From contig JAQMRL010000006.1 of NCBI GenBank assembly GCA_035578175.1, forward strand, positions 60,443,001 to 60,507,000: 64,000 nucleotides of DNA, read 5' to 3'. Source of the DNA: Catonia carolina. Lineage: Eukaryota; Arthropoda; Insecta; Hemiptera; Achilidae. The translations under genes were made by a program, and so were the position numbers. Below the pieces are notes generated by a model. It saw only the letters and a program-made list of their open reading frames with translations, had not been told where the DNA came from and searched no databases. Positions 1-11,675 of this stretch are shown here, piece after piece. How positions within the stretch are numbered: position 1 is the stretch's first letter; each line of letters opens with the position of its first letter.

Positions 1-410
1 CCGCTCCCATTTCTCTATGTAATGAACAACATTAAATAATGTAATATTTTCCATTTTTCCCCTTATCGGTCGTGGTTACGTAGAAAATATTTACAGGGCT
101 TTAAGGTTTGGCCGATTCCCCACATAAAATAATCTTATAAATTATGCTCCAAATGTTTCTTAATTTTTCGAAATTTTCCAGGTCGTCCACGTTCGTCAAA
201 TTCAGTCTAATGTGTTTTGAGTGGGCTTCGTCGTTTTCCGTACACATTTCTCTATGTAATGAAAAAGTACAAAAATTTCACTATTTTTCCGGTATTTGGT
301 GGGATCACATGAAAAATATTAATAGGGATTGCCGACAAAAAAGCTGCTATTGAATCTCTGTCTTTTAAGCTTCCAGAAGTTTTTCAAAATTTCCGGGTCA
401 CCCCGCAATA
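1..410. repeat. diverged direct repeat, period about 236 bp
   Basis: Two diverged copies lie in tandem. Both start near CATTTCTCTATGTAATGAA (about 8 and 244) and run through similar blocks ending in AATTTTCCAGGTCGTCC / AATTTCCGGGTCACCCC. I see no coding potential. It may be the edge of a larger repeat that continues left of the window. Confidence 0.5.
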
Positions 411-529
411 ATCGGTCTGCTGGGTTTATAATGTACTCTGCCTGAATTAATTGGCTGACGGCCAATAAAAGAGCTTTTATTTACTTGGTTAATCTTTAAA
501 ATAATTTTTTTCGTTCTCTCCCCCTTTCC

Positions 530-1260
530 AAAAGGGGGCGGATGGACTTCAGTTGAAGTATGTTGTGTCACGCCAAATTAGTTCTATATTGAACATACGT
601 AAAAAAATTTTTCATTCCGAACTAAACGAGAAAAAGATTATTTTTAACCAATTTTGGGGAGGGGAGCTACCAGAGAATTTACCCAATGAGAGTGAAATTT
701 TAAGTTAAATCAATTCCTGTTGCGTGATATATAGGCCTAAGTAACTTGAAACCCGGGTGCAAAATATTTTAATTTTTTTTTTTTTTAATTCATTTATTTT
801 TAACGTCGCATCAACTACTAAGGTCATTAGCGACGACGTTGGGGTGTAACTATATACAATGGAGGATGAAATGAATTTTTGTAACGTATGAAAATATGTC
901 ATGCCTGAGTGGGATTCGAACCCAGGACCGCATAATGAGAGGCGAGCACGTTACCAACTGCGCCAATGCGGCCGGCATTTTAAATTTTGTTATTTGAGTT
1001 TTCTTAGTGAACGGGTGGGCTGACGGGACATGTATCTACTAATTCTTGAATTACTTCAGCAGACACTCAAAACTGGTTCTATACATTTTAAAGCTACGGT
1101 GCTCCGTTTAGAAGTTAAAATTTACGCCTCCTCCACCCTAAAATGGGCCGAAAGGACTTCGGTTAAAAGACGTCGCCTCACGCTGTCGTAGTTCTATATA
1201 TAACGTATGTCAGAAACATTTGCTTTTCCGAACTAAACGAGAAAAATATTTATATTCAAT
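530..1260. repeat. pair of diverged direct repeats flanking a SINE
   Basis: Similar blocks at about 535-650 and 1143-1250 share GGACTTC, TAGTTCTATAT and CCGAACTAAACGAGAAAAA in the same order. A tRNA-derived SINE sits between them, so the original spacing was shorter. Related wording recurs at 2.8-4.3 kb, so these are probably pieces of one repeat family. Confidence 0.45.
773..976 (-). mobile_element. tRNA-derived SINE with poly(A) tail
   Basis: On the minus strand the element starts at 976 with a tRNA-like head, GCATTGGCGCAGTTGGTAAC. A B-box-like GGGTTCGAATCCC follows at about 908-925. The tail holds GTTGATGCGACGTTAAAA and ends in an A run (T run 773-786 on the plus strand). Near-identical flanks, ATTTTAATTT at 766 and ATTTTAAATTTT at 977, look like a target-site duplication with a one-base indel. 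It is a SINE and not a functional tRNA gene because it is tailed and retroposed. Confidence 0.75.
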
Positions 1261-1462
1261 TCTGGTATTTGTAGTATTATTCTAAATTAAAATTATTTTT
1301 TTACATTAGGAGACCTGTTTGTTTAATACTGTCGGAATTTAATTGGGACCCATGCGCTTCGCTGCACGTGTTGGAAAAACATAATGAGTTTATGTTAATG
1401 TATATGAATATTAAATATAAAAATTTGTTGGTTCTTAAATTTTTAAGGGTTAGTGGAAGCAT

Positions 1463-1591
1463 TTAATGTAAAGGCTCTCTATAAACATCATTTTTAGTTT
1501 GTCCTGTTGGCGCTAAAATGTGTAAATTGTTTTTATCGCTAACCCTCGAACATGAAACATGTAACTGCCCGTGCGAAAAGCAGGAAGTACG
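1463..1591 (-). pseudogene. Helitron-like PIF1-type helicase, C-terminal remnant
   Basis: The minus strand reads in one frame from about 1591 to a stop at 1463-1465. It contains FSHGQLHVSCSRV and then LAPTGQTKNDVY. This matches the end of Helitron Rep/helicase proteins, where motif VI reads roughly GQLYVACSRV and is followed by APxGxTKNxVY. Only about 42 residues are left, with no Rep domain or upstream helicase motifs in the window. About 100 bp downstream (near 1360) the minus strand has a GCAGCGAAGCGCATGGGT block of the kind often found near Helitron 3' ends. I infer a decayed Helitron 3' end running leftward; its exact terminus is not resolved. Confidence 0.65.
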
Positions 1592-1614
1592 TAAATCAAT
1601 CCCAAAAATGAACT

Positions 1615-2016
1615 TCAGGTGAGTTCACATTGACGATATTTTGAAAATTTGATCAGATGGGTCATGCCCAACGCGATAGAAACTGCAAATGCAATAGAAA
1701 AAAACCCCACAATCAGTCCAATTTTGCTGCTGTTGACAATCTTCATAATCAATGGAAGGTTTGTGGGAAAATAAAGCGAAAAGAAAACTGAGTTTTGTTG
1801 GTCAGTTATTTTGAAATTTTTATTTGGGTTTAAGCTGTCATATACATGAATAATATTTCCGTCGTAATAGGTACAGATCCAGTGCGTAATATGCTCTGTG
1901 GCTTTAGGGGGTAGTAGCTGGATATGTTTGTAATTTCTGGGAATGGGAATTAAATCCTCGATGAGATTCCACCTTAACAGAGCTTCTTGCGGTTGCAACT
2001 CCGTGTGTGCTGACAA
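1615..2016 (-). pseudogene. Ulp1-like (C48) cysteine protease remnant, frameshifted
   Basis: A 133-codon frame on the minus strand has HWICTYYDGNIIHVYDSLN near residues 45-63. This is the His and Asp region of Ulp1/adenain-type cysteine proteases of the kind carried by mobile elements. The catalytic Cys block is out of frame: a neighbouring frame reads QQQQNWTDCGVF, with the Cys codon at 1709-1711. The main frame then resumes with SIAFAVSIALG. One shift lies upstream of the glutamine run and the other in a T7 run just after GVF. The protein is therefore broken, although the catalytic residues are still encoded in pieces. It lies directly upstream, on the same strand, of the Helitron helicase remnant, so it may be cargo of that element or an older neighbour. 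Confidence 0.6.
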
Positions 2017-2330
2017 AATTTCATTAAATTTGCTTACGTGTTCTGTAGATAAATAAATCGTTATTCATCAGCTCGTCAACAGCAGATTCGGATAAAGGTA
2101 ATATATGAGCAGCCATTTGTAATCTAACGGTAAATGACAGTTCTAAAAAATATATATAATAAAGTTTTAAAAATACGGATAATTAATATTATGATGATGA
2201 CTGTTTAAACTAATGGTAAACGACCTGGTTTATCGAGTCAGGACCTCGAGATCCACTTTGTATTGCAAAACAAAATGGTCCTTACAATATCATTAAACAC
2301 TCTGATATTATACTTAAATTAATATTAGTT

Positions 2331-2490
2331 TAGTTCTTAAAAGACCTGTTTATATTTTGAATAATACGCTATGGTACAAATATAGGAATGCAAAACAGGT
2401 TGCCACTTATAAAAGGTTCAGTTCTTAAAAGAACTGTTTATTTCAATGATACGCAAATGTAACAAATTGTAACAAATATAGCAGTAGCAA
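2331..2490. repeat. short direct duplication with 8-bp palindrome
   Basis: GTTCTTAAAAG-A/C-CTGTTTAT followed by AATAATACGC / AATGATACGC occurs twice, at about 2333 and 2421, roughly 90 bp apart. The second copy contains CAGTTCTTAAAAGAACTG (2419-2436), an 8-bp stem with a 2-nt spacer. The function is unknown. Confidence 0.45.
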
Positions 2491-2749
2491 ACAACAAAAA
2501 TGCAACTGCACAGTAAGACTGTTGTCCGATGACTGAGACCTGACTGGAACAATGCGATTGTGTAGGCGTGGTGACAATAGGGGTTGTCATACATACAATA
2601 ATAGGGATAACGGTACTTTCACATGATGTGTTATTACCCTTTACGTAGTGACATAAAAATTGAAAAATATTGTAAAATGTCTTTAAGTAATACTCTTGTG
2701 GTATAGTACTCAAGCTAATTTAAGTCTTAAGGACTTTATGTTTTCTGGG

Positions 2750-4400
2750 TCGAGAAATCGATTAAAAAAAGTCCGAGTTCGATATCTCTAGCCGTTAAGG
2801 AGTTATACCGTTTTTTAAGTTTTTTGAGCCCCATAGTGGTCGCACCCCGGATTTTTGATTTTTCCTGAGGGTTTCAGGAGGTGAGGAACAAAAAAGATTC
2901 TTATCATTTTTTCGCTAGGAGGCCTCCTTATAGGTTAGAATTTCCGGACAAACTCAGCTTTATACACTCAGCTTCTACACTCAGCTTAGTTTCTACACTC
3001 AGCTTTATATATGTGTATAAACAAGCACCATCTGTATTCGCGTTTGTACCTACCACAAAATTCTGCGGTAATGAAGCACTATGCGATCAATTTTTGCTTC
3101 CTGACTTCAACAGTAAAAATAGATTTAATCCCAGACTTTAAAAGTAAGACAAAACAAATTCTTTCCTCCATTAACAACAGCAGTAAAATTATTCAATAAA
3201 CTATTCGTTTTGGTTCAATGGATTTAGCATTATAAAGTTTGAAAATTTAAATTTCTCTTCTTTAGGTTTTATTCCGAACACGATATATAGCGAAAATTTT
3301 GACTCCAAGCTATTTTTAAGCGTAATGAATAAGTACCTTGAAACCTGGATACGCAAAAAAGTCAAAATTTGGTTTTTTGGATTTTTGCAACGAACAGGTA
3401 TCAGAATCGAATTTTCGCTTATATACTCTCAAAGTACTTTAGGAGAGGAACAAAAAAGTCTTTGTAGACCACTAGGTCCGACAAACCCTTCAGGAGATAA
3501 AAAACACCCCTTCCCCCCCTTAGGAATAGGGGGTGGTTTCGAAATAATTCGAAAATACCCATTTTTGAGTATTTTTAACAACAAACAAGATACTGTTAAA
3601 AGATTTTAAAAATTTTGAAAATTTGAATTTTTTTAAAATTTTGGGGTTGCGTAGCACCCCTCACAGGTCCGAGACTTAAGGTTTCAAAAATTTTCCGTAC
3701 TTCCGGTCGATAGGGTAAGCCGACGAAAAATGAAAACCGGCATCAAGATTTATTCCGGGGCGTACAAAAATGAAAACCTGAAATTCGCAACCCCCAAAAA
3801 GCCTAAATTTCGTTTTTTGGGTTTTTTGAGCGAACCGGTCGTTTTTGAGCGACTTTAAAAAAATGTTTTTAAAGCATTTTGGAAGAGCAACAAAAAAGGT
3901 TCTATACATATTTACGCTAGGAAGCACCGTTTAGGAGTTCAAAATTTCAACCCCTTATAGCGCCCCCCCGGAAGGGCTGACCTCAGGTTTCGGATTTTTC
4001 CTGGGGGTTCTAGCTATAGGTGAAGGGGATCACGGTGTCGGTTTTTTTGAGCGATGCGCCCAGATGGCTGTGATTTTTTCGTTTTTTGGGGGTCCAAAAT
4101 CGCCCCTTTTCAGACCCCTGGAAGCTTCAGGGGTGGAGTTTTGGGGCGTTTTTGGTGTGCAATTTTCGTATCTCTTCGAGACGAAGCGATCGGGCGCATC
4201 ACGGTGTCGCTACGACCCCCCGTTAAAAAGCTCAAAATTTACGGGATCCCCCCCTGCGCCCCCCGAAGGCGTAAACCCGAAAGTCATAGTTTTCCTGTCG
4301 GTTTCAGCGACAGGGGAAGAAAAAAGGTCCTTACGGTTTTTGGGCTCAGAGGCCTCGTTTGGGCTGAGAGTTTCCATCAGTCAGTGAGTGACATTGGAGC
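2750..4400. repeat. locally GC-rich, diverged repeat block
   Basis: A phrase of the form GAGGAACAAAAAAG-TT, then a GCTAGGA or CTAGG block and a pyrimidine-rich run, recurs near 2880, 3445 and 3885, with weaker versions near 1075 and 4310. The stretch is richer in G and C runs than its surroundings. TCTACACTCAGCTT also recurs at 2957-3005. Several frames are open at 4054-4413 but overlap each other, and none looks like a known protein. I read this as an old array-like repeat, possibly part of the same element as 530-1260. Confidence 0.4.
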
Positions 4401-5349
4401 TTTATTAATATAAGATAAGTTCTGTATAGTGTCATCTGTAATAGGGTTATTAGATTATATGTTATAGGGTTTTTAGTGTGACAGAGGTTAGCATTTAGTA
4501 CAGTTCAACTTCATTATAAGAGTATTTATATGATATTGTTGTGTAGTTTGTAGGTTTATAAATTGTGTGTAGTATTCGTAGCTCTTAGTAATCTGTGTGT
4601 TTATTACGATTCCGGTTTTATTTAATTTGCAGTTAAACTTGTTTTGTGTTGTGGTTATGTGAACTAATAGTGTTAATTGTTTACAATATTATTTCTTTGT
4701 CCTGTGATGTGTATAAACTCTTTCAAGTGTTGATCAGTAGCGCTTGTGAATCTGAATTTTTAAAATTACAAAATCAAAGAGATGGTTCAATGTGTTTAGG
4801 CATTCAGTTAAGTGAAGATTCTATTAGTAATTTTGGTGATAGGTGCAAGTGTGGAACTCTTTTAAGGAAAGTAATCAAAAAAAGTGTTTAAGTACTGTCC
4901 AATATTTTTATAACTAACTATGTAAAATTGTTAAATTAAAAAAAATGTTTCGAAAGAAATCGCTAAGAAATTAGAGAACCAAAACAAAAAAAAGTGTGAA
5001 GTGTCAAATCAAGAAGTCGGGGAAAAGGTGAAAAAACGTAAATTGTTGAAGTTTAGCAGCCAGTAAATATCCACCAGATGAAGATAATTCAAGTCAAATT
5101 ATCTCTTTTGTTAAGAATTATTGCAATTACTTGCCTTTAAAATGTAAATTTAAAATTTCGGTTTTTTATTTAAAGCTAATTAGCGTGTGATGCAATTTAA
5201 CATTATTTGGTTTCCATAACCTATAATGTTCTTGATAAACTAAACTTGCCCTACGATTGCCGCCATTTTGTTTTCTGTATTGAGGTCTGAGTATTGTAGT
5301 CGGTCTTGGTGTTATATTTAATTAGTTTTGTTTTGGCTGTTCATTATAT
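4401..5349. other. no gene recognised
   Basis: AT-rich sequence with T-rich and A-rich tracts. A frame at 4646-4891 is open for 81 codons but has no recognisable motif, so I do not call it. Confidence 0.5.
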
Positions 5350-5640
5350 ACATATTTTTTTTTAAATGCGGGCTTAATACGCATTTTAGGGAAAAAAGGT
5401 ATATAATACAAGTTGTAGAAAATTAAAAAATCCTACAACTTTTAGTTCAAGCATTTGTTTCTATAGTGCCTAGTTAAGCGTCAATTAAATTTTTTTAAAA
5501 AAGATGTTTTTTCCGGAGGCCTGAAAACATATTGTATTTCCGTTAAAAACTCGATTTTGAAAAATCATTATAAAAACAATACTTTCCTTCCCTATAATTA
5601 AATTCATATATGACACCAGAAAGTAAAAAAATATAATCAT
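5350..5640. mobile_element. family B fragments, rearranged
   Basis: 5360-5480 matches the family B interior in plus orientation (CTTAATACGCATTTTAG, CCTACAACTTTTA, CGCTTAG-like words). 5500-5630 matches the other end of family B in minus orientation (AAACTCGATTTTGAAAAATC, AACAATACTTTCCTTCC, AGAAAGTAAAAA). The two pieces face each other, so the copy is internally deleted or folded back. Confidence 0.6.
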
Positions 5641-6183
5641 ATATTTAAAGCAAAATAAGAAAATAATAATTTTCATAATTATTATTTTTATTATCATGTG
5701 GGACTAACACAAATAAAAAACGTTGTTTAGAGCAATAAACCATAATTTCTATAAGATTCTCCAGAAGAAAAAGAAAAACGGTTTCGTACGAAAACGATAT
5801 TCAAGATTAACCTAATTTTACAATTCACGTTTTTAATTTTATAGAATAAAGTCTTGGTTTAAATCAAATTAATACAGTAAGATATTGTATACATAATCCG
5901 GGGTATAACAACACAGGCGTAAACGCAAACCAGAAAGCGTTATTACAGTTCAGGAGGCGGGAAATTTCATCATGCATTATGTATTTAATTCACTCGACTA
6001 AGGATTTTACACCAAAATGAAACAAAATAAAAAATATATATAGCACGGAAAATGAACCTTTTCTACCATTCGGGTAGTATAGCATAAATATTTTTCATCA
6101 TCACCGAGTTTCGTTTCGATGTACACATATATTTACAACCATAACCTCAAAATGTGTTATTTAACTCTTACAGCATTGATTTT
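5641..6183. other. no gene recognised
   Basis: AT-rich unique-looking sequence with no recognised element and no long open frame. Confidence 0.5.
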
Positions 6184-6580
6184 TCCTATAACAGGGAGGT
6201 GAATTGTTAAATTATTTGTTCTCTATCTGTTAGTTCCATGGCTACAAAAAACTGGATCTGTTTCTTATCACATAGTCAGCAATTATATGAGTGAAGCATT
6301 ATGAACAGAAGCGGTAGAGGTGTAAAAGACACTAGTCAGAGTTATCTCTTCGGAGAGTAATGAATTTCATTATACAGCCAGAGCCTGTAGTGAATTAAGT
6401 GAAGGTGTCATTTGCAGGTTGGAAAATAGTAGGTGCTTTTTGGAGAGTCTGGCATGCTGATAAGCACACTTTTCAACTCTGTGAGGAAGGTAATGGTAAA
6501 CCCCCTCACTCCTCGTTTTACTTAGTAAAACCTCCAGAGGTTCAAACCAGCCTTTAGGCTGTTGACCTAAACAACAACAA
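6184..6580 (+). mobile_element. SINE-A copy (older subfamily)
   Basis: Near full length. It runs from a CCTATAACAG head to a GACCTAAACAACAACAA tail. It carries the older diagnostic wording (TTAGTTCCATGGCTACAAAAAA, AATTATATGA). The family is described at 38665-39067. Confidence 0.75.
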
Positions 6581-6605
6581 TGGATCTAAATTAAATACAG
6601 TAATT

Positions 6606-7205
6606 TAATTTTTTACTCCATCTTGCCCTGTATGAATAGGAAAGGAAAGTATTGTTTCCATGAATTTTTTTATGAAATCGAGATTTCCCCAGAAATACAA
6701 GTTTTCAGGTCCTCTGAACCAAAAAATATTTTTTAGCGATTGGTCTCTGTGTGAACAAAATATCTCAAGAACGGAATATCGTACGAAGGTGAAACTTGGA
6801 ACGTAAGCTAGGTACAACAAGGGGACACGACATGAATATTTTCATCAAAATCGGTCAACCGGAAAGTAGTAGTTTATTTGTGTAATATTTTTATTTTTGC
6901 AATTTTTCTTAAAAACACCTCCTACGATTTAAAACTTGCTTCATTTACTACATTTTGTATGCTTTACAAGATAGGGCAAACGCCATGTCTGCTGAAATTC
7001 TTAGGTTGTTTTTTTCACCAACTGTTTTGCAATGTACTGCTAATGCAGACGATGAGAAGAATTATAGATGAATAGGAAAAATGAAAAAATACCAGACCTG
7101 ACCGGGAATCGAACCCGGGGCACCGGCGTAAAAGCCAGTTGCCCTAACCACTACACCAACGGGTGGTTGGAGGGGGGGCTGCTCTCGTGATATAGAAAAT
7201 GTTTT
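6606..7205 (+). mobile_element. family B copy, partial, split by a tRNA-SINE
   Basis: It starts near TTTTTACTCCATCTTGCCC and passes through the AGCGATTGGTCTCTGTGTGAAC tract and the TCATCAAAATCGGTCAACCGG block. It reaches CATGTCTGCTGAAATTCTTAG at 7003, where a minus-strand tRNA-derived SINE interrupts it. Sequence resumes as GGCTGCTCTCGTGATA at about 7177. The TG tract in this copy is very short. Confidence 0.7.
7007..7168 (-). mobile_element. tRNA-derived SINE (SINE-C)
   Basis: The minus strand starts with CCCGTTGGTGTAGTGGTTAG (A-box-like) and then CCCGGGTTCGATTCCCGG (B box). A tail follows containing GTCTGCATTAGCAG and an A run. The head resembles tRNA-Glu, but the anticodon stem does not pair cleanly. 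Together with the tail and the insertion inside family B, this marks it as a SINE and not a tRNA gene. Relatives are at 16640-16801 and 62340-62505. Confidence 0.75.
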
Positions 7206-7209
7206 AAGA

Positions 7210-7292
7210 CTGTGGTACCACCTCACTCCTTGTTTTATTTAGTAAACCTCTAGAGTTTCAAACCAGCCTATCGGCTGTTGACCTAAACAAAA
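7210..7292 (+). mobile_element. SINE-A fragment, 3' end only
   Basis: Only the last 80 bp or so of SINE-A remains: ACCACCTCACTCCTTG through TTCAAACCAGCC and GACCTAAACAAAA. Confidence 0.65.
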
Positions 7293-10042
7293 ATCGCATT
7301 GAAGATAAAAAACGCAACGAACAAGGCCGTTTAAATTATCTATGATGTAAGTATACATAAAAATCTAATAAAGACAACTTACATTTTAATTTCATTCATC
7401 AATAACTATTAAAATAATAATCATAATACTGAACGGAATATCAATTAAGAAAGATAAAATTTATAAAGAGTAAATAAATAAATAAATATGATACGAAAGG
7501 AATAATATTAAACAGCTGGTATCAATAAAAAAATCACTTGGGGCTAAAACTATTAAAATTTATACAATAAAAATAATTTATTAATAAGATATCATATACT
7601 TACAAGAACATAGATATAGTTGAGCAATATGTTTAATGTCACTTGATTTTTATTAGCGTTGACATTTAGACAGATACTAAACTGATGTCTCACAATTGAT
7701 AAGTGAAAGAAGTAACAGCGTAACTTCAACTCCTCCGACCAAACAGTTAAATTATCTTCCTGACCACAAAATTATCAAGTTCATAACAAAAAGAGATCTA
7801 CTATCTTAGCACCAGCTTGTACGTGATTCATCTTTCATAAGCCAAAATTAGCTACCTATATTTGCACAGCTATTTCCTGATGACAAAATATATATAGTGG
7901 CTCGAGATCTTAAAATGAAGCCTTAAAAAAACTTAGTGTTCTTAAAGTGTTGTGTATTCTGCCGGGATAAAAGGTGTAGTTTAGTACACGGTTTGTACTA
8001 CAAAGGGAATGGATTTATTAGGGGTACGAGTGGCGTTAATCTAGTGAGAACTTATCTTTTCTCGCAGGGTTGTCAATGAGGCTTCTTCAAAGTTTTAGAG
8101 CTGGTTTACGCCAATTATACGAGTACTTATTGCCGATCGGCTTGCCTTTCAGCGGTTCCCAACGCGTGGTAGTCTTCGGACCACTAAGCCCGAAATTGAA
8201 ACATTTGAGAACCACCCCTACCTTTTGACTTGGAGGGGTGGACCTGCCAGTGGGTATAGGGGTACGGAATACCCCGCTGGTAAAAGGACTACAGAAAAAA
8301 AATTGATTCTACACCTGATAGTCATCGAATGTAGGGCCAATTCAGTTCATCTCGTTCAATGAACATAGCTTTCAAAATTTTTATTAATTTGGCAACTTTT
8401 TTATATGTGCTCCCTGACCCTCCGCGGACCATTCCTGAGGCTCTTGCCGGTTAGAAAACACAGTTAGATCAAGTAGAAATTCATTTTCTGATTGGAAAGA
8501 TAACGTCTTCTCTAATCTTGGATGTTTCTGATGGCAAGGAGTCGCAGTAATTTTCCCACGTGAAGTTACAGTTCCCAATAAGTGTGGATTACGCCTGGCA
8601 ATCTTGACGAAACGACAGTTTCGTTTCGTGCAACTGGGCATAACTTCATGCAACTGGGCATAATATGCTGCTTGCACAACCTCGAATCCGACGCATGTTG
8701 GTCTACCGCCGGAACCTGATGGTGTCTTAACAAGACCTAGAGGTACAGTCATCTGGACACTTATACACATACAATCTAATAAATCAATCTCAAAATCAGA
8801 CACGGGTTATGAAAACCTAATGATGGAGGTAATAATAGAAAACCTCAATGCCTCAAAAAATACGGACACTTCTGAAATACAATATTATGACGTAAAAGAA
8901 AGTAACAATAATTATTATTAATCAAAAACTTACACAATACATACGCCTAAATTTCGGAGGAAGAGAAATGTATCCACAGTAACTTCTAAGTCTTAAAATA
9001 TGACATTGTACTTTCATGTTTGATGAAATTCACTTAAAACTTCATGGAAAAGTAGCGAAGGATCTATTATCTTTGAATTATGAAGATACTACGGGAAGGA
9101 ATATCGTAAGTAGAAAAATAAGATAACCCAAACTTATACTAATTTATAAATAATTCATCGTGCTTAAATTAGTAGAATATGTTATTGCGATTTATAAATA
9201 TTCAAGAAATTTAAGAAACGCCAAAGTATTTGAACATGTTCAGAATAAGTTATTAATCTGGAAACATAGGAAAAACCCCAAGAGACAATAGACAACATTT
9301 ATCTGTTAAACTATCGACTCTCCACTGAGATAGAACTATTATCTTAAACACCAATTAATTTAATCTTGGAGCTAAATTGACTGGAATTTCATTCACCCTC
9401 ATTCCACAGTTGCATTTCCAACTGTCACGGCATACGCCGAGTTACTACAGACTTGAGTACTCATTCCGGCACAACTACATAGACAAGTAAAGTGCGTTTA
9501 GAAGAAGGTTAGAGGAGCAAGACAAAGAGGGTGAAATTTAGTGATAAAGATAGAATATATACACCCTTAGGGTTAAACCCCTCCGTTCTATCGTAACAGG
9601 GTAGTCTCAACAATCAATAGTCAGGCAATAATTGAAATTCCTTACGGCACCAGGAAGGAAGGAAGGAATTGAAAAGAGATAGAGATATGATAAGAAAGAG
9701 GAGTCGTCAACCCGAGAGAAATTCTATATTAAAGACAGTAAAACAGCTTGGATAATAATTTTAAATGCAATCATACATAACAACGGCTCAGACAATAAAA
9801 ATATTGAAATTAAATACAAAATAATTTTAAAAATACTGGCGGAACATAAAAGTTATTTTATTGGTTTCAAATAAAAAAGATTATTTTCAACATTAAAAAA
9901 ATTATTCTTTGGTGCATTATGTATTCATACATAAATACATAAATCTTCTGGTTCATAAAAATTTATTTATTTTCTTATTTTTACAGTATTAACCCATTTA
10001 TACATTCTTTCTAAAAGTTTTAATACATTTATAATAATTTAC
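7293..10042. other. no gene recognised; AT-rich
   Basis: Mostly unique-looking AT-rich DNA. A 139-codon frame at 8384-8803 (minus) has no domain I recognise and contains a tandem 20-bp duplication (TGCAACTGGGCATAA twice near 8628-8668). Near 8150-8215, CAGCGGTTCCCAACGCGTGG and an inverted TTTGAGAACCACC resemble short hAT-type termini, too weak to call. A GGAA microsatellite lies near 9654-9668. Confidence 0.4.
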
Positions 10043-10052
10043 AATATAGGAG

Positions 10053-10443
10053 CTGGCCACAACAGACAGGCGGAGTGTCAAATTATTTACACTCAATCTG
10101 TTCGTTGTAGGACTAAAATAAATAGTTCTGTTTCTTATCACATGGTCCGCCAATTAAATGACAATCATTTAAAAACAGAAGAGGTAAAAGTGTGAAAGAA
10201 ACTAATCAGTGTTATCTCCTCTGAAAGCAATGAATTTCATTATACAGCCAGACCCTGTGGTGAATAATGTGAATGTATCATTTACAGAGTGGAAAATATG
10301 TGTTTTTCAGAGAGCCCGGTATGCTGATAAGCGTACTTTTCCGCTCAGTGAGGAAGGGAAAGGTAAACCACCTCATTTTACTTAGTAAAACCTCTACAGG
10401 TTCAAACCAGCCTTTCGGCTGATTACCTAAACAATAACAACAC
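10053..10443 (+). mobile_element. SINE-A copy (younger subfamily) with target duplication
   Basis: Near full length, from CCACAACAGACAGGCGGAGT to CTAAACAATAACAAC. It is flanked by AATATAGGAG (10043-10052) and AATGTAGGAG (10444-10453), a 10-bp duplication with one mismatch. Confidence 0.85.
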
Positions 10444-10599
10444 AATGTAGGAGGTGTAGGAGATTTACCAACCCAACTATGACTAAAAGTGCTAAGTCCT
10501 CGCGTAAGTGTTCTATTCTTTTATTTAGAAACACAGTAAAAAATATATTTAAAAAAACTAGGCTAGGGCTAAAAATCACGACATTACAGAAATTATACG

Positions 10600-10850
10600 A
10601 TTTCTAAAATATTAGAAAAAAACAATCTAAACGTTTTTTCTACAGAGCCAAACCTATAATAATTTATTTTAAAAAACATTATTTTTGGGGCCTAGAATAG
10701 CGTTGAAATTAGTGACTTCCTTTATTTTTAAGTCAAACGCAGTTTGATTTTCATTTTGTATTGTTTACACCATTGATTAGACAGGTTATATTGAGCATTA
10801 TTTACATTGTCAAGAGAAAGTCGTGTGAGCGTTGCACATCCGATTTTTAA
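10600..10850 (+). mobile_element. family B fragment, 3' end
   Basis: Matches the last third of family B: TTTTTAAGTCAAACGCAG, TTGATTTTCATTTTG and TTTACATTGTCAAGAGAAAG. It ends near GCACATCCGATTTTTA, a mutated form of the usual CACACCAGATTTTT end. Confidence 0.55.
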
Positions 10851-11675
10851 GGAACAAATAACAACATTATTTCATCCGACCAGTCTCTTATACTCGTATA
10901 GTCATAAACCATGTCATAAATCAATCAGCTATTATAACGATGATTCATAAACAAAAATATTTCCTTTTTCTATTCCATTCTGTAAGAAACCACGAATACA
11001 CGTGTGGATTGACTTTAGAATTGAATTTTTAAACAGAAATATTTATTTACTGAAAGAAAATAAGAAAAAACTAAACAAACGGGAACACTAACAGAGAAAA
11101 AATGATCACTATTCTTGATGTTTTGACGACAACAAAATTGGAATAGACAAAATTCCTTAGATATTTTTATATTTAGGATATAGGATGTATAGAAGAAATA
11201 AATACGGAAGAAGAAAAAATTCATAAAGTAAATGAAGAGAAAGATGTTAAAGACGTCGGCCGTAACTAAAGCGAGACGTAACAAAATATAACTTTTCGGA
11301 CGGAGAAAGAATCGTTTGCGAGTGAAACAGAGATAAATGAAGGAACGTGTAGAAGAAAGAGCTGGAATTAAAACAAGTAGATTGGAAAACAGCCAAATAA
11401 ATGGCAAAGGGAATAAAATTTAAATAAAAGAATACAATTAATTTACGTATTACAAGAAGGATAAATTAATTAATCAATTAATTAAACACTAATTATTTGA
11501 ATAATTACCCGAAATTACGGCAAGGATTAATAATTTAAAGAGAGAATGGAAATTAGCTGTATTATTTTATAATTTAATTTATAATTGTATAACTTAAATT
11601 ATAATAACTGAAATACACAGAACGAATTCGTAGTGAACCGAAGAAAACCAATTAATCGATTTTTACTATCTCTTG
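10851..11675. other. no gene recognised; A-rich
   Basis: A-rich on the plus strand with AATTA repeats near 11465-11500. The minus-strand frame at 11015-11407 is almost only Phe, Ile, Tyr, Leu and Lys, as expected from an A-rich tract read backwards, so I reject it as a gene. Confidence 0.5.

Noticed and set aside
2438..2713. 91-codon minus frame with a hydrophobic C-terminus
   Set aside because: No family resemblance; hydrophobic runs are common in AT-rich random frames.
4054..4413. Overlapping 119- and 107-codon frames
   Set aside because: They overlap in two frames within a repeat block and have no domain.
7095..7168. Possible tRNA gene (Glu-like)
   Set aside because: The anticodon stem does not pair, an acceptor stem is absent, and a SINE tail follows; relatives have target duplications.
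8148..8215. hAT-like short inverted ends
   Set aside because: Only about 65 bp apart, imperfect, no 8-bp duplication found.
8384..8803. 139-codon minus-strand frame
   Set aside because: No recognised motif and it contains a tandem 20-bp duplication. It could be real, but nothing supports it.
11015..11407. 130-codon minus-strand frame rich in Phe, Ile, Tyr
   Set aside because: Composition is what an A-rich plus strand gives when read backwards.
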